From contig JACNFT010000031.1 of the NCBI GenBank assembly GCA_014384505.1, positions 1-14,425 on the forward strand: a DNA stretch of 14,425 nucleotides. Reading direction: 5' to 3'. Each line of letters begins with the position of its first letter. Position 1 is the stretch's first letter. This document shows, one piece after another, positions 7,255 through 14,218 of the stretch. The position numbers and the translations under genes are program-made. This DNA is from Cryomorphaceae bacterium (GTDB lineage: Bacteria > Bacteroidota > Bacteroidia > Flavobacteriales > BACL11). The notes under the pieces were generated by a model, which worked only from the letters and a program-made list of their open reading frames with translations, was not told where the DNA came from and searched no databases.

Positions 7255-8426
7255 TACCTACTATAAATAGTATATAAAAACATATAACAGATAGTTAAAA
7301 TGAAAATAAAGAAGTAAGAATCAACAAGCATCAGAAACATAAAAGACATTGGCAGTAAGATTCTATGGATGCCGTCCTTTTTTCTGAATAATTCTTTTAT
7401 CTGATGATAGAATATTAATAGCAGTAACACTAATCCTAATATACCCAATTCAAACCAAACATAAAGATACTGATTATGTGGTGTGGTCTGCTTGTCAAAA
7501 TAATGCCCACTTTTGACTTCATTTTCAAAAATAGTACCAAAACTACCTGTTCCGTAACCAAGCATTGGTTTTTCTAATATCCTACTTAATGATTCTCGAA
7601 TAAAAACATAACGAATATCTTCTAGTGACTCCCCTCCTATATTACCATTATTTTGAATAATATTAGATACGGCATCAAATCTATCTTTGTACACATTTGT
7701 AGTTTTATAAATTACAGTTTGAAATGAAAATAGTAATACTAAAAGAGCGCATAATCTCAATAAATTCCTCCTATTATAATAGATAATATAAAAAACTGCA
7801 GATAGATTAAAGATGACTTGCCCTGCTCTACCTCTTTCAGTAAAAATGCTAAGCGCATAAATCAGAAAAAATACCAAAAGCACGTAGCGATATTTGTTTT
7901 TTCTCTCAATCAGTATATATAAACAAAGAGAAGAGGCGAGAGCTAATATCACATTATGATAATTATACTTTATAAATGCTGAATTTGCCCAAGAACTATC
8001 TATAAACAATACATATTCTGACAAAGGGCTAATAATATTATTATTAATTGCTATGGCTGTAAAAGCAGAAATGAAAGCTGTCCCTAGAAATGCAAAAACT
8101 GCTTTTTTAATTGTTTCTTGATTTAAACTCATAGTCATAAAAACAGGAAAGATAAGTAATAAAGCTAAGCGTTGGAATTGCCAATCCGCATTTAAGTGAT
8201 GGTCACCCCAAAGCATCCCTAATGCATAAAATCCTATTAAAGCAAGAATTGCAAGCATCCATTTGGAAGATCTAATAATATCAAATTTAGCTTTAAAATT
8301 TCTTTCAAAAATCCAACAAAGAGCTAACAAGCCAATGATTAAATTTGTTATTGCTATAGAAGTTGGAATAAAAACTCCTAATAGTACAAAAAGAAATTGC
8401 TGAACTGTACCTATCAATTTATTCAT
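7242..8426 (-). CDS. O-antigen ligase / WzyC family polysaccharide membrane protein
   Basis: This 394-residue polytopic membrane protein has about ten or more hydrophobic helices and a large periplasmic loop (about 236-325). The loop carries the WzyC hallmarks: KPMLGYGTGSF (286-296) and TPHNQYLYVWFELGILGL (315-332). A TERGRAGQ segment (196-203) supplies the arginines typical of these enzymes. Members either ligate O-antigen or other glycans to lipid A core or polymerise repeat units, so the exact reaction cannot be decided. No glycosyltransferase or other polysaccharide gene is nearby. It starts eight bases inside the S41 peptidase gene and is the last gene of the rnpA unit. The PHNQ motif and length make the family assignment firm. 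Confidence 0.88.
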   Translation of the reverse strand: MNKLIGTVQQFLFVLLGVFIPTSIAITNLIIGLLALCWIFERNFKAKFDIIRSSKWMLAILALIGFYALGMLWGDHHLNADWQFQRLALLLIFPVFMTMSLNQETIKKAVFAFLGTAFISAFTAIAINNNIISPLSEYVLFIDSSWANSAFIKYNYHNVILALASSLCLYILIERKNKYRYVLLVFFLIYALSIFTERGRAGQVIFNLSAVFYIIYYNRRNLLRLCALLVLLFSFQTVIYKTTNVYKDRFDAVSNIIQNNGNIGGESLEDIRYVFIRESLSRILEKPMLGYGTGSFGTIFENEVKSGHYFDKQTTPHNQYLYVWFELGILGLVLLLLIFYHQIKELFRKKDGIHRILLPMSFMFLMLVDSYFFIFILTICYMFLYTIYSRYQQE

Positions 8427-10065
8427 TGCTTAAAATGTTATTATACTCCTCTTCATTTTGTAAAACTTCAATTGCTTTTTTAAGTTCAGAGTCAAAATTT
8501 AAAGCTGATTTTATTCTCCCTTCCTGATAAAAATAACGGCTTGCAATCTCACCTGTCAGTATTTCTTTTATATCTTGTTTATTAGTAAACAAATCATCTC
8601 CTTTATTTGCCTCCAATTGTACTAACAAGTTTTCGTACTCTTCACTTAAGGATTCAAAATAACCCTCATCAATTGCTTTCTTCTTTACTTTTTCTAGTGC
8701 TTCTTCCGTTTTTGTTTTGTAGGTGTATTCTTTATCTGAAAGATAGTGCTTAAAATGCTTATATTCATCATCTGAGAAAACAAAATTTTCTGGAATAGTA
8801 TCATGTTTAAACCTAAAATCAGTAGCATAATCAAAAAATAAACGTTCTCTGAAAAGAGAAATTACAATATTACTTACCGTTCCTATTTCAGTAATGATAT
8901 CAGGATTAATTCCACCACCATCAAATACCTCTCTTCCATTTTTAGTTTGAAAAGCTGTCATGAGTGAATCAGGAACTTTTCCAATACTTCCATCTTCATT
9001 TCTATTAGAGTAATCCAAAGCCTGTATGCATCTACCGCTAGGGATGTAATATTTAGCAACTGTAAGTTTTAGCTGAGAATTATAGGACAGCTTTCTTGTT
9101 TGCTGAACCAATCCTTTCCCATAACTTCTTTGCCCAATTACTACGCCTCTATCTAAATCCTGAATTGCTCCTGAAACAATCTCTGAAGCAGAAGCAGATG
9201 ATGAATTGATTAATACGACTAAAGGCACTTCAGTGTCTAAGGGTTTATTATTTGCAATATACGATTTTTCCCACGATTTTATTTTTCCTTTTGTGCTTAC
9301 TACCTCCTCTCCTTTTTCTACAAAAAGATTGACTATATCAACTGATTCATTCAAGAGCCCTCCTGGATTACTTCTTAAGTCTAGAATTAACCCTTTTAAC
9401 TCTCCTTCTGCTTTTAACTCCTCTATTGCTTTTTTAACATCCTTACTGCAATTTCTGGTAAAGCTTATTAGTTTCACATAACCAATTCCATCTTCAATGT
9501 AAGCAGAATAAGGTACACTTTTTACTGATACTTTTTCTCTATCAAAGGTAACTTCAAATGGTTGTTCAAGATTTTTGCGTTCAATCAATAAAGTTACAGA
9601 AGTATTTGGTTGTCCTTTTAATACTTTACTTACCTCTTCAGTGGTTTTGTCTTTAGCTGTTTTTCCATTAATCTCAAGGATTTTATCTCCAGCCATAAGC
9701 CCAGCTTTCTGTGCAGGGAATCCCTCATAAGGTTCACTCACATACACATAATCATTTCTTTTTGTAATTATCGCTCCTATCCCTCCGTATTGTCCTGTGG
9801 TCATAAAACGGAAATCTTCAATATCGGATTCTGGAATATATGTAGTATAAGGATCTAAAGATTTTAACATCTTATCAATTCCTTCTTTCATTAATTTTCC
9901 AGGATCTGTTTCATCCACATAAAAAGTATTTAACTCTTTATACAGAGTAGTAAAAATATCAAGGTTTTTTGCAATCTCAAAGTAATTATCAGTAAACCCT
10001 ATTGAAACTACTGATGTAATAAGTAGTGCAAATGCTAAAATTATAAGTTTAAGTCTTTTCTTCAT
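8419..10065 (-). CDS. S41 family C-terminal processing peptidase with PDZ domain
   Basis: This serine protease cleaves the C-terminal regions of periplasmic or secreted proteins. The ATG at 10065 gives 548 residues starting MKKRLKLIILAFALLITS, a clear signal peptide or membrane anchor. The frame is open to an ATG at 10098, but that start would bury the signal behind 11 residues and overlap yidD. A PDZ domain covers about 94-163 (GGIGAIITKR through SVTLLIER). The protease domain has DLRSNPGGLL (229-238), SSSASASEIVSG with catalytic Ser292, and SYGKGLVQQ with Lys317; the Ser-Lys distance of 25 residues matches Prc/CtpA. A long charged C-terminal tail, probably helical, follows. It lies ten bases after the yidD stop. 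A secreted cell-envelope role is likely; the substrates are unknown. Confidence 0.94.
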   Translation of the reverse strand: MKKRLKLIILAFALLITSVVSIGFTDNYFEIAKNLDIFTTLYKELNTFYVDETDPGKLMKEGIDKMLKSLDPYTTYIPESDIEDFRFMTTGQYGGIGAIITKRNDYVYVSEPYEGFPAQKAGLMAGDKILEINGKTAKDKTTEEVSKVLKGQPNTSVTLLIERKNLEQPFEVTFDREKVSVKSVPYSAYIEDGIGYVKLISFTRNCSKDVKKAIEELKAEGELKGLILDLRSNPGGLLNESVDIVNLFVEKGEEVVSTKGKIKSWEKSYIANNKPLDTEVPLVVLINSSSASASEIVSGAIQDLDRGVVIGQRSYGKGLVQQTRKLSYNSQLKLTVAKYYIPSGRCIQALDYSNRNEDGSIGKVPDSLMTAFQTKNGREVFDGGGINPDIITEIGTVSNIVISLFRERLFFDYATDFRFKHDTIPENFVFSDDEYKHFKHYLSDKEYTYKTKTEEALEKVKKKAIDEGYFESLSEEYENLLVQLEANKGDDLFTNKQDIKEILTGEIASRYFYQEGRIKSALNFDSELKKAIEVLQNEEEYNNILSNE

Positions 10066-10075
10066 ATTTTGTGTT

Positions 10076-10297
10076 TTACTGAACGGGGTCATGTCCATGC
10101 CCTCCCCAAGGGTGACAAGTTAATATTCTTTGCAAAGCTAGCTTCCCTCCTTTCCAAGGGCCATATTTTATTATTGCTTCCAATCCGTAAGTCGAACAAG
10201 TTGGCGTATACCTACATCTTGGTGGCAATAAAGGCGAAAGTGTCTTTTGGTATAAGATAATTATTGTCCTAAAAAGAAAAGAAAAAATAACACTCAT
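10076..10297 (-). CDS. yidD: Membrane protein insertion efficiency factor YidD
   Basis: YidD is a small inner-membrane-associated protein thought to help YidC insert membrane proteins. The 73 residues match the family from end to end: a hydrophobic N-terminal helix (IFSFLFRTIIILYQKTLSP), the hallmark CRYTPTCSTYG (28-38) and the C-terminal CHPWGGHGHDPV. The ATG overlaps the rnpA stop in an ATGA arrangement, so translation of the two is probably coupled. The pairing with rnpA is one of the most widely conserved in bacteria, although the usual neighbours rpmH and yidC are absent here. Confidence 0.97.
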   Translation of the reverse strand: MSVIFSFLFRTIIILYQKTLSPLLPPRCRYTPTCSTYGLEAIIKYGPWKGGKLALQRILTCHPWGGHGHDPVQ

Positions 10298-10668
10298 ATT
10301 TCTTTGCTTAAACGCTCTAAAATTAATTTTATTTCTTCTTCCACAGTTTTATAGGGTAATATTTTGTCTTTCTGATAAATAATAGCAATACTCAGCTGTA
10401 ATTTCTTGTCTTTCAAAATGTTTTCCAATTCAATTTTATGCAACCTATACGCCTCCTTCATTCTTCTCCTAATAATATTTCTTTTTACGGCTAGTCTTAT
10501 CTTTTTCTTAGGAACAACAATGATTGACTTAACAGCCACTTCATCTTGATTATTATCTACTTTCCAAACTAAACGAAGAGCAAATGTTGTAAATGATTTT
10601 CCGTTAGAAAACATCTCTTTGATAACAGTTTCACTACACAATTTTTGTTTTTTTGGAAACTCAAACAT
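10294..10668 (-). CDS. rnpA: Ribonuclease P protein component RnpA
   Basis: RnpA is the basic protein subunit that binds the catalytic RNase P RNA and helps it remove 5' leaders from precursor tRNAs. The 124 residues include the RNR motif region RLAVKRNIIRRRMKEAYR (77-94) and the N-terminal aromatic strand GKSFTTFALRLVW. The start MFEFPKKQKLCSETV is typical. Only 13 bases lie between its ATG and the U-tract of the hemD terminator, leaving almost no room for a private promoter. Expression may therefore depend on readthrough or on a promoter inside hemD. It is followed directly by yidD, with a four-base overlap. Confidence 0.95.
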   Translation of the reverse strand: MFEFPKKQKLCSETVIKEMFSNGKSFTTFALRLVWKVDNNQDEVAVKSIIVVPKKKIRLAVKRNIIRRRMKEAYRLHKIELENILKDKKLQLSIAIIYQKDKILPYKTVEEEIKLILERLSKEI

Positions 10669-10681
10669 ATGATAAAATTAC

Positions 10682-10707
10682 AAAAAAAGGAACTCGAAAG
10701 CTCCTTT
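10682..10707 (-). terminator. Intrinsic terminator after hemD, UUCG loop
   Basis: On the minus strand AAAGGAGCT (10707-10699) pairs with AGTTCCTTT (10694-10686) in nine pairs, one of them G-U, around the loop TTCG. The stem is followed by a run of seven T (10688-10682). It sits 23 bases beyond the hemD stop and just before rnpA, so it separates DUF4271-hemD from the rnpA unit. Confidence 0.88.
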
Positions 10708-10730
10708 AAATTATTTATTTGAAAAAGAAA

Positions 10731-11483
10731 TTATCTTCTTCTTTTATTTGCTTCTTTAACATACTGGTCCAAAGCCATTGACATGGAGGGGGCCTTTTTA
10801 TTTGGTGCAGCAATATCTACTCTCAATCCATTATCTTCAACTGACTTAATTGTCGTTGGTCCAAAAACAGCTAATCTAGTTTCACCTTGTACAAACTCAG
10901 GAAAATTCTCTAAAAGAGATTTTATTCCAGTTGGACTGAAAAATACAAGAACATCATATTTAACATCACTTAGATCAGATAAATCAGAACAAGCTACTTT
11001 ATACATTTGTGCCTTTGTATATTCCAATCCGCTCTCCTCTAATGATTTATTCATCTGTTTTTTAAGCACATCTGAACAAGGGAATAAAAACTTTGAATCC
11101 TTGTGTTTTTGCATGATCGGAATTAGACTCGCTAAAGTTTGCTCTCCTGTAAATATTTTACGCTTACGGTAAGTTATAAAGTTTTGTAGGTAATGTGCAA
11201 TAGCTTCAGAAACACAAAAGTATTTTGTAAAATCAGGAATTCTTAATCTTAATTTCTCCATCATTCCAAAATAATGATCCATAGCATTTTTTGAAGTAAA
11301 AATTACTGAGTCATGATTTAAGATAGAAATTCTTTGTTCTCTGAATTCTTGTGCCGAAATTTCCTCAACATGCATAAAAGGTCTGTAATCAATCTTTAAT
11401 TTATGCTTTAGCTCAATAGCTGCATATGGAGATTTTCCTTCAGGTTTTGGTTGTGAAATTAATATTGACTTTACTTTCTTCAT
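10731..11483 (-). CDS. hemD: Uroporphyrinogen-III synthase (HemD family)
   Basis: HemD cyclises hydroxymethylbilane to uroporphyrinogen III for haem and sirohaem synthesis. The protein of 250 residues has the divergent Bacteroidota form: N-terminal KSILISQPKPEGKSPYAAIE, then DYRPFMHVEEISAQEFR, VIFTSKNAMDHYF, and in the second lobe FLFPCSDVLKK, VLVFFSPTGIKSLLENFPEF and LAVFGPTTIKSVEDNGL. The family is poorly conserved but SPTGI and GPTT are characteristic. I chose the ATG at 11483 (MKKVKSIL) because homologues begin this way. A second in-frame ATG at 11495 would add MIEK, and an AAAGGA lies immediately before it, too close to act as its ribosome binding site. It follows DUF4271 by under 30 bases and ends at a strong terminator, so the two genes form one unit. 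Confidence 0.9.
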   Translation of the reverse strand: MKKVKSILISQPKPEGKSPYAAIELKHKLKIDYRPFMHVEEISAQEFREQRISILNHDSVIFTSKNAMDHYFGMMEKLRLRIPDFTKYFCVSEAIAHYLQNFITYRKRKIFTGEQTLASLIPIMQKHKDSKFLFPCSDVLKKQMNKSLEESGLEYTKAQMYKVACSDLSDLSDVKYDVLVFFSPTGIKSLLENFPEFVQGETRLAVFGPTTIKSVEDNGLRVDIAAPNKKAPSMSMALDQYVKEANKRRR

Positions 11484-11510
11484 TTTTTCTATCATTCCTT
11501 TGCCTTTTGA

Positions 11511-12152
11511 TTAATAAACTACTCCTTTTCCTAGTAATAGGAGTGGAGAAATTTCGAGCGTGCAAAGATACAAAAATATATAGAAATGAGAAAGACCAAA
11601 GGCATTTGTTCCTATCTTCCAAAGCCAAAATAACTTTAGCAATAACAGAATTACAAAAAGAATGGCAACCATTAGCATAACCAAAGGGGTAATGTTAAAT
11701 GCAAAAAAGTTAAGAAGTATTACTAAAGGAAAAAGAAAAAAACCAAAAGCTCTGTCAAAAATAAAGGAAAAAAAGATGCCTAACTTTGCGATATCTTTTA
11801 GTCGGAAGATACTACCTAACAAAAGTATTAATCCAATTTTAATAATAAAAAACAGCATCACCACACCAATTAAACTAAAAGTTTCTAAAACTGAAGTTTC
11901 AGGAATTAGCTTTAGAATAATAAGTGAAAAATTAATTGACATCAATAAAAAAGTAATGAAACTCACTCTTTCAGTAAAAGCATTTTCTTCCCTTAAATAC
12001 TGGTTAGCGTAGCGCTGGGCAAACACCCCCATAAAAAGCAATTTAGCATGCTTCCAATAAGATGCTCTAAGTATAGCTATCAACAAGAAAGAGACCGTAA
12101 GTAATACTACTATGATGTCCTGATTAAAAATGGGTTTTGTTAGCGCAATCAT
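11511..12152 (-). CDS. DUF4271 integral membrane protein
   Basis: The 213-residue protein has about six hydrophobic helices and no enzyme motif. After a first helix (IIVVLLTVSFLLIAILRA) comes a cytoplasmic-looking stretch with FAQRYANQYLREENAFTER (44-62). Paired helices follow, then the C-terminal GLSHFYIFLYLCTLEISPLL, which resembles the conserved end of DUF4271 proteins. The family is known from Bacteroidota, where it sits directly upstream of hemD as here, so a link to haem synthesis or to the envelope has been guessed, but no function is known. The hemD ATG follows its stop by 27 bases. A -7-like element lies 20 bases before its ATG. Confidence 0.85.
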   Translation of the reverse strand: MIALTKPIFNQDIIVVLLTVSFLLIAILRASYWKHAKLLFMGVFAQRYANQYLREENAFTERVSFITFLLMSINFSLIILKLIPETSVLETFSLIGVVMLFFIIKIGLILLLGSIFRLKDIAKLGIFFSFIFDRAFGFFLFPLVILLNFFAFNITPLVMLMVAILFVILLLLKLFWLWKIGTNAFGLSHFYIFLYLCTLEISPLLLLGKGVVY

Positions 12153-12172
12153 TATTCTTGTTATTCCGAATG

Positions 12173-12180
12173 CAAATATA
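12173..12180 (-). promoter_or_regulatory. Candidate -7 element for DUF4271-hemD
   Basis: On the minus strand the sequence reads TATATTTG, matching TANNTTTG, 20 bases before the DUF4271 ATG. No -33 TTG is visible at the right distance. Confidence 0.45.
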
Positions 12181-12215
12181 ACTTTTAAGAACTCATTTTT
12201 TAGCTATAAAATATT

Positions 12216-12223
12216 TACTTTTG
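12216..12223 (+). promoter_or_regulatory. Candidate -7 element for acyl-CoA dehydrogenase-DUF3817
   Basis: TACTTTTG matches TANNTTTG and lies 19 bases before the ATG. The same octamer stands before tdk, followed in both places by a similar A-rich stretch ending AATTAACAA. A T-run at about 12196-12201 occupies the -33 position instead of TTTG. Confidence 0.5.
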
Positions 12224-12242
12224 TCAAAAAATTAACAATATT

Positions 12243-13421
12243 ATGTCACAAGATTTATACCAAGCTCCTGATTACTTTCAAATGGACGAACTACTAACAG
12301 AAGAGCATAAATTAATTAGAGATGCCGCTAGAGAATGGGTGAAAAGAGAAGTTTCTCCAATAATTGAAGAGGCTTGTCAAAAAGCTGAATTTCCAAAACA
12401 AATTATAAAAGGACTAGGTGAAATTGGTGGTTTTGGACCTTATATTCCTGTAGAGTATGGTGGAGCCGGACTTGACCAAATTTCTTATGGGTTAATAATG
12501 CAAGAATTAGAAAGAGGAGATAGTGGAATTCGTTCTACCTCATCAGTACAATCCTCATTAGTAATGTATCCCATTTGGAAATATGGTAGTGAAGAACAAA
12601 AAATGAAGTTTTTACCAAAATTAGCAACTGGAGAATTTATTGGTTGTTTCGGGCTTACTGAGCCTGATCATGGGTCAAATCCTGGAGGAATGGTAACCAA
12701 TATAAAAGATATGGGTGACCATTATATATTAAATGGTGCTAAAATGTGGATTTCAAATTCACCTTTTGCGGATGTTGCGGTAGTTTGGGCAAAAAATGAG
12801 GAAGGAAGAATTAAAGGTGTATTAGTAGAAAGAGGAATGGAAGGATTTTCTACTCCTGAAACACATAATAAATGGAGTTTAAGGGCTTCAGCAACAGGAG
12901 AGTTAGTTTTTGATAATGTAAAAATTCCTAAAGATAATATTTTACCAAATAAGGATGGATTAGGAGCCCCATTAGGCTGTTTGGACTCTGCAAGATACGG
13001 AATTGCTTGGGGAACAATTGGTACAGCAATGGATTGTTATGATACTGCCTTGAGATATGCAAAACAGAGAATCCAGTTCGGAAAACCAATTGCTTCTTTT
13101 CAATTACAACAAAAGAAATTAGCTGAAATGATTACTGAAATCACTAAAGCACAATTGTTAACTTGGCGTTTGGGGGTGCTTAAGAATGAAGGAAGAGCTA
13201 CTACTGCTCAGATTTCTATGTGTAAGCGTAACAATGTAGATATGGCACTAAATATTGCTAGAGAAGCAAGACAAATTTTAGGTGCTATGGGAATTACGGG
13301 AGAATATTCTATCATGAGACATATGATGAATTTAGAATCAGTAATTACTTATGAAGGAACGCACGATATTCACTTGTTGATTACAGGTATGGATATTACG
13401 GGCGAGAACGCTTTTAAATAG
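12243..13421 (+). CDS. Acyl-CoA dehydrogenase, glutaryl-CoA dehydrogenase-like
   Basis: This FAD enzyme oxidises an acyl-CoA at the alpha-beta bond and passes electrons to electron-transfer flavoprotein. All 392 residues fit the family: an N-terminal helical domain, the FAD-binding strand FGLTEPDHGSNPGGM (136-150), the KMWISNSPFADV segment, RIQFGKPIASFQ (276-287), and the catalytic base Glu371 in TYEGTHDIH (369-377). Two features point to the glutaryl-CoA branch, which also decarboxylates: IRSTSSVQSSLVM (96-108), where Arg97 corresponds to the arginine that holds the gamma-carboxylate in human GCDH, and the ITGEYSIMRHMMNLES region. No other lysine or tryptophan degradation gene is present, so the substrate remains an inference. 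The gene is followed after one base by DUF3817. Confidence 0.9.
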   Translation: MSQDLYQAPDYFQMDELLTEEHKLIRDAAREWVKREVSPIIEEACQKAEFPKQIIKGLGEIGGFGPYIPVEYGGAGLDQISYGLIMQELERGDSGIRSTSSVQSSLVMYPIWKYGSEEQKMKFLPKLATGEFIGCFGLTEPDHGSNPGGMVTNIKDMGDHYILNGAKMWISNSPFADVAVVWAKNEEGRIKGVLVERGMEGFSTPETHNKWSLRASATGELVFDNVKIPKDNILPNKDGLGAPLGCLDSARYGIAWGTIGTAMDCYDTALRYAKQRIQFGKPIASFQLQQKKLAEMITEITKAQLLTWRLGVLKNEGRATTAQISMCKRNNVDMALNIAREARQILGAMGITGEYSIMRHMMNLESVITYEGTHDIHLLITGMDITGENAFK

Positions 13422-13422
13422 G

Positions 13423-13704
13423 ATGAAAAATACATTTAGAATTATCTCATTTTTAGAAGGGATGTCTTATTTACTTCTTCTTTTTATTGCTGTTCCTTTA
13501 AAGTATTGGGGAGGAGATGAACAATATGTAAAACTATTAGGTATGCCACACGGAATTTTATTTGTCAGCTATATACTATTCGCATTTCTAATTAAAGAAA
13601 ATGAGAATTGGGGAATTAAAGATTTAGGCATTGTATTACTAGCCTCTATCCTACCCTTTGGAACTTTTTATATAGATAAGAAATATTTGAAAAAATCTAT
13701 CTAG
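13423..13704 (+). CDS. DUF3817 small membrane protein
   Basis: The 93 residues form three hydrophobic helices (about 7-28, 42-58 and 66-84) with little else. The first opens with FRIISFLEGMSYLLLLF and is followed by the loop PLKYWGG, then MPHGILFVSY. The LEG-S and PHG patterns are the hallmark of DUF3817, a family of integral membrane domains with no known activity. The start is fixed by the junction TAG-G-ATG with the dehydrogenase, and such close spacing implies cotranscription and probably coupled translation. The TAG stop lies inside the left arm of a long hairpin that ends the unit. A role with the dehydrogenase is only suggested by position. Confidence 0.88.
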   Translation: MKNTFRIISFLEGMSYLLLLFIAVPLKYWGGDEQYVKLLGMPHGILFVSYILFAFLIKENENWGIKDLGIVLLASILPFGTFYIDKKYLKKSI

Positions 13705-13729
13705 CAAAATATGAATTTTACTAGATAGA
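13696..13729. terminator. Bidirectional hairpin terminator overlapping DUF3817 stop
   Basis: TCTATCTAGCAAAAT (13696-13710) and ATTTTACTAGATAGA (13715-13729) pair over 15 positions with one C-A mismatch, around the loop ATGA. The left arm contains the last codons and stop of DUF3817. For the minus strand, on which DUF805 arrives, the stem is followed by six T (13695-13690), a good intrinsic terminator. For the plus strand the following AATTTATAAT is a weaker tail. Confidence 0.8.
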
Positions 13730-13756
13730 AATTTATAATATAAGAATTTTCCTGAG

Positions 13757-14143
13757 CTATTCTACTGACTTTGGAGAAGGTCCATAAGCGTTTTCTGAGC
13801 TGTCTCCATCAGTACATAACAAAACAAGCAACCAAATACCCCCAATTATTGGGACTAATGAAATCAACATAAACCATCCACTTTTTCCAACATCATGTAA
13901 TCTTCTAACTAAAACCCCCCAAGCAGGAATCAAATGTACTAGTGCTACGATAGAGTAAATCCAGCCATAAGGAGCTGTTACCCCATAACCCATATCAAAT
14001 CCTAATCCAAGAGCCCCGTCTAAGACCATTGCAATGATAATAACAATCATGTAGATTAATATAAACATCCAATACTCTTTTCTTCTAGCTCTTCCGCTAA
14101 AGTTTGAGAAATTTTCCTTCATTACCTTTAAATACCATTCCAT
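13757..14143 (-). CDS. DUF805 membrane protein
   Basis: The 128 residues begin MEWYLKVMKENF and contain the DUF805 hallmark FSGRARRKEYWMF (15-27). A helix follows (ILIYMIVIIIAMVLDGALG), then a second hydrophobic region containing GVLVRRLHDVGKSGWF (77-92) and a final helix LISLVPIIGGIWLLVLLC. The tail is polar (TDGDSSENAYGPSPKSVE), as is usual. The family is widespread in bacteria and phages and is of unknown function; the RRLHDVGKSGW segment is its most conserved part. It appears to stand alone: a hairpin precedes it and a strong bidirectional hairpin follows its stop. Confidence 0.93.
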   Translation of the reverse strand: MEWYLKVMKENFSNFSGRARRKEYWMFILIYMIVIIIAMVLDGALGLGFDMGYGVTAPYGWIYSIVALVHLIPAWGVLVRRLHDVGKSGWFMLISLVPIIGGIWLLVLLCTDGDSSENAYGPSPKSVE

Positions 14144-14163
14144 AAATTTATAATTTAATTATT

Positions 14164-14184
14164 GTCACTTTTATAGTAAGTGAC
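14164..14184. other. Perfect 7-bp hairpin between DUF3109 and DUF805
   Basis: GTCACTT (14164-14170) and AAGTGAC (14178-14184) form a perfect stem around TTATAGT. It lies 34 bases beyond the DUF3109 stop on the minus strand. No T-run follows on that side (AATAATTAAATT), so it may be a weak terminator, an operator for the DUF805 gene or incidental. Confidence 0.35.
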
Positions 14185-14218
14185 TTAACTATTTAATTAC
14201 AAACCTAAGACAAATAAT

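Noticed and set aside
7259..7272. Small inverted repeat TACTAT-AA-ATAGTA near the alr end
   Set aside because: It has six AT-rich pairs with a two-base loop inside the ligase coding sequence; too weak for a terminator.
10066..10098. Earlier ATG for the S41 peptidase
   Set aside because: It would overlap yidD by 23 bases and put 11 polar residues before the signal peptide; the ATG at 10065 gives a standard signal sequence.
11662..12012. Plus-strand frame of 116 codons opposite DUF4271
   Set aside because: It is Lys/Ser/Ile-rich low-complexity translation antisense to a recognised membrane protein. Similar antisense frames opposite recJ (2165-2494) and hemD (10783-11172) were dropped for the same reason.
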